Of a stretch of 10,400 bases of DNA, positions 1 to 6,675 are shown piece by piece. The position numbers and the translations under genes are program-made. The stretch's first letter is position 1, and the number at the start of each line of letters is the position of its first letter. This DNA is from an uncultured Ruminococcus sp. (GTDB taxonomy: Bacteria > Bacillota > Clostridia > Oscillospirales > CAG-272), in assembly GCA_902773455.1 (NCBI GenBank), contig CACYEW010000274.1:1-10400 (forward strand). The letters run 5' to 3'. Below the pieces are notes generated by a model that was not told the origin of the DNA, ran no database searches, and saw only the letters and a list, made by a program, of their open reading frames with translations.

Positions 1-2624
1 AGCGTGAGAGAACCGTAGTTCAGCACTTCGTCGTATTTATCTCTGAAAATGAAATTCCCGTCGTATTTTTTGCCGCCGATCGTTATGTCGCTGTTTTTGA
101 CTATGAGCGCGAAGTTTACGGAATTGGTCACGTTTCCGATGAAATAGTCGTAGTAAGGATATTCCTTGCCGAGCTTTATGAAGCGCGTGTCGTACGCCTT
201 GCTCAGCTTTTCGGTCTTCATCTCTCCGTTTTCGTCGAGCCAGCCGACCGCTCTGTAGGTCACGCCTCTGCCGTCGAAGGTGAAGAACGAGAAATCCGAT
301 CTGAAATCGTTAATCTCGATATCGTCGAGCACCGTAAGACGGATCCGGTAGTACGTGCGCGTTTCGTCCGTCTGCGGCATCTCCATATGTCTGTATTCGG
401 CTTTTATCCTGCCGTCGTCGGACAGATATTCCATATTTATATCCGCGTAAACCGGACCGTACGAGGCTATGTCGGCGCACTGCGATTCGGATTTATAACC
501 GTTTCCGTCCGCGTCCTCATACTGTAAGAAATAGAGTCTGCCGGCGCTCGTATGCTGAGGCTGATTGGGCCAGAGCGGAGCCGAGTTTGCTCTGAAATCG
601 GGCAGAGTCCAGCCGTCCTTGCCGTATACGAAATACGGGGCTATGCAGTTGCTTTCCGTAACGCCCACCGAAAGGTGATAGTACGGTATATGGAAAGCTA
701 TGAATGAAAGCTGTTTCAGCGGGAACTTGCCCCAGTTCTGATAAAGATGCAAAAGCGTAAAGCGCTTGTTTTCGTCTTTACCGACCGTTATCGGCACGTA
801 AACCTCGCCGTAAGCCGTATCGGCGGGGTCGAAGAGCGGTTCTTCCTTTTCGCCCTGGAAGTTCTTGCCGACTTCAAGCGGTATGGGCAAAAGCGACCCG
901 TTTTCGTCGAGGATCGCGGAGCATTCGAGCTGCCCCTGTCTTTCCCACGTTCTGATATATACCGTTCTGTCGGCAACGCCGTCGCCGCAGAACAGCGCGT
1001 TTATCTTATAATGTTTGTCCGGTTCTCTGTAATACGCTTTGTTGAAGTCCGACGGGTTGACCGTGAATTTATACGTTCCGCAAAGCGCGTCGTAACCGGC
1101 GAATTTCGCTCCGTCAGCCGCCTCGGCTATAAAGACGTCGGTAAGCGGATTTCTTTCGATATACGCTTCTTTTCTCAATTCGTTGAACTGATGCGAATCG
1201 GTCGTGTATATCCTGTGTCCGAAATACAGATCCTTGCCTTTTTTGATCTCCTTCGTTATGTCTATACCGTGCTTTATTATATAGTTGCCGTCTTTATACT
1301 CGACTTTGAGGTCGCCGTTGTTTTCAAGTGACGGCATTATGATACCGTATATTCCGACGCCTTTGATATCAAAGCCGACGTATTCGGCAGTCGAAAAATC
1401 AAATCCGTCAAGCTCGGACGTCTCGCCCTGCGCGTTTTTGAGAACGAATTTTCTCACCGTATCCGCAGGTATGACGACGGAATTTTCAAGTCTGCCGCCC
1501 TTGTCGTAATCGGCTACGGCGACGACGCGCACGACCTCGTGCATTTTATCCGAATAAGTGTGGAATATGTGTTCGAGAGCAAACGGTACGCTCGCTTCGC
1601 CGCGTTTGATCGCCTTGAGCTCTTTGACCTCTATGATCTCTCCCGCCTGTTCGCCGCAGTCGATCCTGAACGCGGTAACTTTGCCCGTATAATCCGGCAT
1701 CACGGAGAGCGGTACTACGACGGTGCACCAGTCTCCCGCGTCGAAACGGAAGCTCGTATGCTGTTCGCTGTTGAAGTATGTCTGCGATCCGGCGGCTATA
1801 TAAAACGTTCCGGAAGTCGTATTCTCGGATTTTATCGTTATCTGCACCGCGTCGAATTCTTCGGCAGAGAAGTTGACGTATGCGCCGAGATACGGGTCTT
1901 CGGCTGAGGTGACCTTGAAGGAAAGCACCCCGTCCTTTTTCTTTATCTGGTTAACGTCGTGACCGCTCCACGTTCCGGATTTTCTGATTATATCGTAATA
2001 ATCCGTAACGTCACCGTCGACTTTCAGCGCATCGGGATTCATGAATCCCTGACCGCAGAAGCGGAAATCGTAATAGTAATAGCCGATCCTGTGGCTGTTC
2101 ATACGCGCCGATTCGTCCGAATACGCCGCGCTGAATTTCGTACCGTCCGGCAAAACGAAATACGTATCCATACTGTCGTTGAAATACGCCTTGCCGTCTT
2201 TATTATACAGACCTTCTATCTGCTTTTTGCCGGCGGTCGTAAGATCGTACAAAAGCGACGACGTCTGATTTGAAACGAGGAATTTTTTCCTTTTTGCGTC
2301 GGTAAATTTACCCTGCACGCCGTCGGCGCGTTCATTCGCTGTGGCTATCGTCGAAGCCCAGTCGGCGCCGGAATAATCGACAGTTTTCGGATCTGCCGGA
2401 TCGCGGTCCTTCTTTTCGTAGAACACGGGGTCTTCGTCGATCACGGTCTCTTCCGTTATCGCTTCGGTCATTTCTTCTGTCACCTCCGTTTGTTTTTCCG
2501 TAGTTTTTTCCGTTTCTTTTACCGTGCCGTTCTCAGTCGTTACGGAAGGGCGCCCGGTATCGCACGCGACGGCGCCGAGAAGCACGACGGAAAGGATCAG
2601 CGCTGCTGTGATTTTCTTTATCAT
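1..2624 (-). CDS. Giant surface lipoprotein, second tandem copy (C-terminus cut by window edge)
   Basis: The reading frame is open from the ATG at 2624 to the left edge, giving 874 residues with no stop; about 150 C-terminal residues are missing by comparison with the neighbouring paralogue at 2690-5773. The start is fixed by a strong GGAGGAG ribosome site just upstream. Residues 1-21 form a lipoprotein signal: a KK-containing N-terminus, a hydrophobic stretch and a GAVAC lipobox with Cys21. A Thr/Glu-rich linker follows to about residue 65. The rest aligns nearly gap-free with the upstream paralogue, with many identical blocks such as IGYYYYDFRF, IPADTVRKF, RNPLTD, LPIPLEVGKNF and HLYQNWGK. 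No enzyme signature is recognised. It is presumably membrane-anchored on the outer face of the cytoplasmic membrane. It is probably co-transcribed with the upstream paralogue, 65 bases away. The function is unknown; a glycan-binding or glycan-processing role is inference only. Confidence 0.9.
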   Translation of the reverse strand, partial: MIKKITAALILSVVLLGAVACDTGRPSVTTENGTVKETEKTTEKQTEVTEEMTEAITEETVIDEDPVFYEKKDRDPADPKTVDYSGADWASTIATANERADGVQGKFTDAKRKKFLVSNQTSSLLYDLTTAGKKQIEGLYNKDGKAYFNDSMDTYFVLPDGTKFSAAYSDESARMNSHRIGYYYYDFRFCGQGFMNPDALKVDGDVTDYYDIIRKSGTWSGHDVNQIKKKDGVLSFKVTSAEDPYLGAYVNFSAEEFDAVQITIKSENTTSGTFYIAAGSQTYFNSEQHTSFRFDAGDWCTVVVPLSVMPDYTGKVTAFRIDCGEQAGEIIEVKELKAIKRGEASVPFALEHIFHTYSDKMHEVVRVVAVADYDKGGRLENSVVIPADTVRKFVLKNAQGETSELDGFDFSTAEYVGFDIKGVGIYGIIMPSLENNGDLKVEYKDGNYIIKHGIDITKEIKKGKDLYFGHRIYTTDSHQFNELRKEAYIERNPLTDVFIAEAADGAKFAGYDALCGTYKFTVNPSDFNKAYYREPDKHYKINALFCGDGVADRTVYIRTWERQGQLECSAILDENGSLLPIPLEVGKNFQGEKEEPLFDPADTAYGEVYVPITVGKDENKRFTLLHLYQNWGKFPLKQLSFIAFHIPYYHLSVGVTESNCIAPYFVYGKDGWTLPDFRANSAPLWPNQPQHTSAGRLYFLQYEDADGNGYKSESQCADIASYGPVYADINMEYLSDDGRIKAEYRHMEMPQTDETRTYYRIRLTVLDDIEINDFRSDFSFFTFDGRGVTYRAVGWLDENGEMKTEKLSKAYDTRFIKLGKEYPYYDYFIGNVTNSVNFALIVKNSDITIGGKKYDGNFIFRDKYDEVLNYGSLT

Positions 2625-2644
2625 ATATCTCCTCCTCGCGGAAA

Positions 2645-2679
2645 CGACCGTGATCTGACGATCTGACAGGTCACGGCCG
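2645..2679. repeat. Inverted repeat between the two lipoprotein genes
   Basis: Arms at 2645-2657 and 2667-2679 pair over 13 positions with one G-U type pair and one mismatch, around a 9-base loop. Inside it, GATCTGAC is repeated in tandem (2652-2659 and 2660-2667). In the direction of the lipoprotein genes (minus strand) no T-run follows the stem, so it is unlikely to be a full terminator. It could stabilise or process the mRNA between the two cistrons, or be a protein-binding site. In the plus direction a T-run begins about seven bases after the stem, but no plus-strand gene ends nearby. Confidence 0.55.
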
Positions 2680-2689
2680 GAACGCTTTT

Positions 2690-5600
2690 TTACTGTATTA
2701 CCGTTATTTCGTATTCGTTTGCTTTATTCATATCAACGTTGAACGAGAACGAATACGTTCCGTCTTCGTCGCGGTTGACCTGATAGCCGTCGTAGCCGTT
2801 CGGTCCGGCGAGCTCTATGTCGGTATCCTTGCCGTCAGCTTTGAATTTTATATCCGGCTTTTTGTAATCGGTGAAGCCGTATATCCTTACCGCCGCCGTG
2901 CTCCTGCCGCCGGAGATCGTGAATTTCGCCGTATTGTTTTTCGCGCGTACGGACGGAATGACGCTGTCCGCGTACGCTTCGCCTTCGATGACCGTGATCT
3001 TATACGGATCGACGCAGCTGTCTTCCCTTACGCCTCTGACGTTCGAATCGTCTTTGCTCGTCGAATAACCCCACGGGAGCAGTATCATGTCTATCTCGAG
3101 GATATCGCCTTTTTTGAGCGTAACGTTTCCGAGATCGAGCGTGAGAGCGGCATAGTTGACCACTCCGTCGCATTTATCCCTTACGACGAAATTGCCGTCG
3201 TATTTCTTGCCGCCTACGGTGATATCGCTGCCTTTTATAATGAGCGCGAAGTTGACGGATTCTTTCAGATTGCCGCCGTAGTAATCGATATACGGGTATT
3301 CTTTACCGAGCTTTATTATTCTTTCCTGCTCTTTCGTATCTTCGGTGATCTGTCCGCCGTTTTCGTCAAGATAGCCCATCTTTGAGAACAGTACGGTATA
3401 GCTGTCGAACGAGAAGAAAGAGAAATCTTTTTTGAAGTCTTTGATCTTTACGTCGTCGAGGACTTCGAGCTTTATGTGATAAAACGTTCTGTTTTCATCG
3501 GTCTGCGCCATTTCGGTATGTCTGTACGAGGCTTTGATCCTGCCGTCGTCAGACAGATATTCCGTATTTATATCCGCGTAGACGGGTCCGGACGAGGCTA
3601 TATCCGCATGCTGCGATTCGGATTTGTTGTTTACTCCGTCCGCGTCCTTATACTGCAGGAAATAGAGTCTGCCGATGCTCGTGTGCTGAGTGCCTCTGCC
3701 GTTATCCCAAAGCGGCGCGGAATTGGCGCGGAAATCGGGCAGCACCCACGCGTCCTTGCCGTAAACGTAATAAGGCGTGATGCAGTTCGTCTCCGTAACG
3801 CCGACCGAAAGATGATAGTACGGGATATGGAAAGCGATGAACGATATCTGTTTGAGCGGGTATTTGCCCCAGTTCTGATAAAGATGTAAAACGGTATAGC
3901 GCTTGCATTCGTCCTTTCCGACGGTGATGGGCGCGTACACCTCGCCGAACGCCGCTCTGCCCGTTCCTTTTTCCGGATAGTAAAGCGGCTCTTCGTTTTC
4001 GCCGTCGAAGTTCTTGCCCACTTCAAGCGGTATCGGAAGCATGCGGCTTTCTTCGTCGAGTATCGCCGCGCACTCCAGTCTGCCTCTGCGCGTGGAGGCG
4101 TTTTCAGCCGTCCTGATATATATCGTTCTGTCGACGACGCCGTCGCCTCTTACGGTAGTGTTCACGTTGAAATGCTTATCGGGCTGTCTGTACATAGCCT
4201 GGTCGAATTCTATCGCTCTCACGCCGAATCCGTAGCAGCCCGCCAGCGCGTCGTAGCCTAAGTATTTGGCGTTGTCAACGTCCTGAACGTAGATATCGGT
4301 AAGCGGATTTCTTTCGATAAACGCTTCTTTCCTCAGATCGTTGAACTGATGAGAGGAAGACGTGTATATCCTGTGTCCGAACTGAACGTCCTCGCCTTTT
4401 CTGATCGTTTTCGTTATTTCGATACCGCGGATTATGACGTAATTGCCGTCTTTTTGCGTGACGTTTATATATCCGTTATTTTTGGCGTCCGGCATGATTA
4501 TGCCGAATACGCCGGCGCCTTTGACGTCGAATCCGACGTATTCGGTCGTTGAAAAGTCAAAGCCTTCAAGCTCGGATACTTCGCCCTGCGCGTTTTTGAG
4601 TATGAATTTTCTTACCGTGTCAGCGGGTATGACTGTCTCCGTTTCGAATCTGCCGCCGTTTTCGTAATCGTCAGTGGCGACTATGCGGACAACGTCGTGC
4701 ATTTTATCGGGGTAGGTATGGAAAATACGTTCGAGTGCGAGAGGAACGGACAGATCTCTGCACCTGATCGCTTTTATCTCCGTTATCTCAACGTGCTCTC
4801 CGCCCTGCACTCCGCAGTCCAAACGGAAGCCTTTGACTCTGCCGGTATAATCGGGCAGAGACGAAAGCGGAACGACGACGGTGCTCTTTTTGCCCGGCAG
4901 AAATCTGCAGGCTATCATCTGAGGCTGGTTGTAATCCTTCGCGGATCCGGCTATCAGATAAAGATAAGCAACGGTCGAGTATTCGGCGTTGATGGTGATC
5001 TTTACCGCGTCGAATTCTTCCGCCGAGTAATCCACGCTTGCGAAAACGTACGGGTCGAGCACAGACTTGACGTTATAGCTGATCACTCCGCGTTTGTTGG
5101 AAAACTTGGTGACGTCGTTGCTGCCCCAGCCCTTGCCTTTTGCGATTATATCGTAATACGCGCCTTCCGCGCTGACCGCGTCCGGATCGGCAAGATCCTG
5201 ATCGCGGAAGCGGAAATCGTAATAGTAATAACCGATACGGTTGCTGTTCATCCTTGCGGCCGCGTAAGAATACGCTCCGCTGAATTTCGTGCCGGCGGAG
5301 TTTATTACGTACGCGTCCATCGTATTCTCAAAATACGGCGCTCCGTTCGCGTTATACAGTCCCGTGACCAGTTTTTTCCCGGTTTCGGTCAGACCGTAAC
5401 GGAGAGAAGACGTATTGTTGAATATCTGAAATTCAGATCTGTCCGCATCCGTGAATCTGCCCTGCACACCGTCTGCGAGTCCGTTTGCGTTTTCTATGGT
5501 TTTCACCCATTCCGCACCCGAAACGTCGGCGCTTTCAGGATCGAACGGATCGCGATCCGCTTTCTCAAAGAAAACGGGGTCTTCGTCAACGATCTGTTCT

Positions 5601-5773
5601 TCGGTGACCGCTTCAGTCATGTTTTCAGTCTCCTTTTCGGTTATTTGTTCAGTTGCGCGTCCCTGCGTATCCGCCTCAGTGGCGGCGTTCGTATCCGCAG
5701 ACGGCGGCGTATCGCACGCCGCGACGGAAAAAAGCATCAGCATAACAAGAAATGCCGACAAAAATCTCTTCAT
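2690..5773 (-). CDS. Giant surface lipoprotein, first tandem copy (1027 aa, unknown family)
   Basis: Complete gene, with ATG at 5773 and GGAGGT about 5 bases upstream. Residues 1-20 are a lipoprotein signal (SVAAC lipobox, Cys20), followed by a Thr/Glu-rich linker to about residue 65 that likely holds the protein off the membrane. Residues about 250-337 read like a beta-sandwich carbohydrate-binding module: an EEFDAVKITI strand, a VVVPLSSLPDYTG segment and a GFRLDCG strand, the pattern often seen in CBM-like domains of Firmicutes glycan proteins. Residues about 610-760 are the most conserved block against the paralogue and are rich in His, Tyr and Trp (LYQNWGK, IAFHIPYYHLSVGVTE, LPDFRANSAPLW). 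Residues about 930-1027 look like a final Ig-like beta domain. No transmembrane segment is seen beyond the signal. I do not recognise a catalytic family; a glycan-binding or glycoside/lyase-like role is possible but not shown. Confidence 0.93.
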   Translation of the reverse strand: MKRFLSAFLVMLMLFSVAACDTPPSADTNAATEADTQGRATEQITEKETENMTEAVTEEQIVDEDPVFFEKADRDPFDPESADVSGAEWVKTIENANGLADGVQGRFTDADRSEFQIFNNTSSLRYGLTETGKKLVTGLYNANGAPYFENTMDAYVINSAGTKFSGAYSYAAARMNSNRIGYYYYDFRFRDQDLADPDAVSAEGAYYDIIAKGKGWGSNDVTKFSNKRGVISYNVKSVLDPYVFASVDYSAEEFDAVKITINAEYSTVAYLYLIAGSAKDYNQPQMIACRFLPGKKSTVVVPLSSLPDYTGRVKGFRLDCGVQGGEHVEITEIKAIRCRDLSVPLALERIFHTYPDKMHDVVRIVATDDYENGGRFETETVIPADTVRKFILKNAQGEVSELEGFDFSTTEYVGFDVKGAGVFGIIMPDAKNNGYINVTQKDGNYVIIRGIEITKTIRKGEDVQFGHRIYTSSSHQFNDLRKEAFIERNPLTDIYVQDVDNAKYLGYDALAGCYGFGVRAIEFDQAMYRQPDKHFNVNTTVRGDGVVDRTIYIRTAENASTRRGRLECAAILDEESRMLPIPLEVGKNFDGENEEPLYYPEKGTGRAAFGEVYAPITVGKDECKRYTVLHLYQNWGKYPLKQISFIAFHIPYYHLSVGVTETNCITPYYVYGKDAWVLPDFRANSAPLWDNGRGTQHTSIGRLYFLQYKDADGVNNKSESQHADIASSGPVYADINTEYLSDDGRIKASYRHTEMAQTDENRTFYHIKLEVLDDVKIKDFKKDFSFFSFDSYTVLFSKMGYLDENGGQITEDTKEQERIIKLGKEYPYIDYYGGNLKESVNFALIIKGSDITVGGKKYDGNFVVRDKCDGVVNYAALTLDLGNVTLKKGDILEIDMILLPWGYSTSKDDSNVRGVREDSCVDPYKITVIEGEAYADSVIPSVRAKNNTAKFTISGGRSTAAVRIYGFTDYKKPDIKFKADGKDTDIELAGPNGYDGYQVNRDEDGTYSFSFNVDMNKANEYEITVIQ

Positions 5774-5800
5774 ATCACACCTCCGAGTATTCTGACGGTT

Positions 5801-5829
5801 ATTTTATCATAAAACGCACAATAAATCAA
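5801..5829 (-). promoter_or_regulatory. Sigma-A type promoter for the lipoprotein genes
   Basis: On the minus strand TTGATT (5824-5829) is followed after exactly 17 bases by TAAAAT (5801-5806), preceded by TGA, which gives an extended -10. Transcription would begin near 5794, about 20 bases before the ATG at 5773, leaving a very short leader that contains the GGAGGT ribosome site at 5779-5784. Spacing and position match a housekeeping promoter well. No operator palindrome was found overlapping it. Confidence 0.7.
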
Positions 5830-5837
5830 TAGACGGC

Positions 5838-5867
5838 GTGATAATTTTTATGATTTTTTCATATATT
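5838..5867 (+). promoter_or_regulatory. Possible promoter for the amidohydrolase-like gene
   Basis: In the AT-rich divergent gap, GTGATA (5838-5843) and TATATT (5862-5867) are separated by 18 bases, upstream of the plus-strand gene at 5893. An alternative -10, TATGAT at 5849-5854, has no good -35 partner. In such AT-rich sequence, matches of this quality occur easily by chance, so this is a weak call. Confidence 0.3.
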
Positions 5868-5892
5868 TCAAAAAAAGAAAGGATCAAAAAAT

Positions 5893-6675
5893 ATGATAAC
5901 CGACTTTCATTGCCGGCTTTGCCCGGAAGAAGAGCTTTATGAAACGGCAAAAAAAGAAAAATCCCTGCCCTTTTCCGACGGTACGTACGCCGATCTGTCA
6001 AAAAAAGCAAAGCTTTGCGGCGTCGGCGCCTTCGCCGTGATGAACTGCGCGGCGCCTTATGAGGGCGGCTCCGTACCGTTTTTTCCCGTCTGCGATCCGG
6101 AAAGCTTCGTATGCGCGGCAGATAAAATAAAAAGCCGCGGCTACGCCGGAGTCAGTATCGATCCCGAGCGGCTTCGCGCTCCTGCCGACGGCAGACGTCT
6201 TCACCCCGTTTTCGAGAAAGCCGCCGTGACGGGTCTCGCCGTGAGCGTGAGATGCGGCGGCTCGCATTTTTCAGAATACCTTTACTGCACGCCTGAGCGG
6301 CTCTGCACCGTGGCTGACAGATATCGCGGCGCGACTCTCATTTTTTCGCATCTCGCCGGTATCCGCAAATGGAACGCGGCGGCGGAGGAGCTTTGCGGAA
6401 AGCAGGTATATTTCGATACGGCGGCGTGCGTTTTCGACGTTTCCGTAAAAACCGCGAAAAAAATAATATCGGAACATAAAGCGGATAGGATCCTCTTCGG
6501 TTCCGATATGCCGTGGTGTCCGCCGTCTCTGATATCGGCGTTTCTTTCGGTCTGCGGTATAAGCGGTGAAGAACTCGAGCTTATAGAGCACAAAAACGCA
6601 AAGCGCCTTTTATCCGCGCTTTCTTATAAACCGAACCTGAATTCGTGCGTTCCGCTTCCGCATTCCGAAACGTGA
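5893..6675 (+). CDS. Amidohydrolase-2 (TIM-barrel) family protein with degenerate active site
   Basis: A 260-residue protein; ATG 5893 is preceded by AAAGGA at a suitable distance. It follows the fold order of the COG2159/Amidohydro_2 family common in Clostridia: an N-terminal MITDFH strand, SDGTYADL, AGVSIDPER, CTPERL, FSHLAG (His153), VYFDTA and ILFGSDMPW (Asp205), and a closing HKNAKRLL helix. The length is near normal for the family. Residues usually needed for metal and catalysis are altered: the first-strand HxH reads His6-Cys-Arg8, the family's usual KLHP-like motif reads SIDP (residues 88-91), and the usual THAG-like His is Arg120. Only His153 and Asp205 remain in place. There are 14 cysteines, many for its size. 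It may be inactive or have a changed role. It is divergent from the lipoprotein genes and convergent with the rhamnosidase, overlapping its 3' end by 52 bases. No signal peptide is seen, so it is probably cytoplasmic. Confidence 0.85.
   Translation: MITDFHCRLCPEEELYETAKKEKSLPFSDGTYADLSKKAKLCGVGAFAVMNCAAPYEGGSVPFFPVCDPESFVCAADKIKSRGYAGVSIDPERLRAPADGRRLHPVFEKAAVTGLAVSVRCGGSHFSEYLYCTPERLCTVADRYRGATLIFSHLAGIRKWNAAAEELCGKQVYFDTAACVFDVSVKTAKKIISEHKADRILFGSDMPWCPPSLISAFLSVCGISGEELELIEHKNAKRLLSALSYKPNLNSCVPLPHSET

Noticed and set aside
1285..1509. Plus-strand small frame whose product resembles that of another frame at 4443-4667
   Set aside because: The similarity is fully explained by both being antisense to the same conserved segment of the two paralogous lipoproteins.
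1..2624. Second lipoprotein copy as a pseudogene
   Set aside because: Reading the frame through shows no stop or frameshift over 874 codons, an intact signal peptide and a strong ribosome site.
4697..5812. A 371-codon plus-strand open frame antisense to the first lipoprotein
   Set aside because: It is an exact antisense shadow of the lipoprotein N-terminal half, with an Arg/Val/Phe-rich composition, no recognisable domain and no good ribosome site; the minus-strand frame has signal peptide, promoter and a conserved paralogue.
6271..6593. Two overlapping minus-strand frames inside the amidohydrolase-like gene
   Set aside because: Both are shadows of the plus-strand gene, whose frame shows family motifs throughout.
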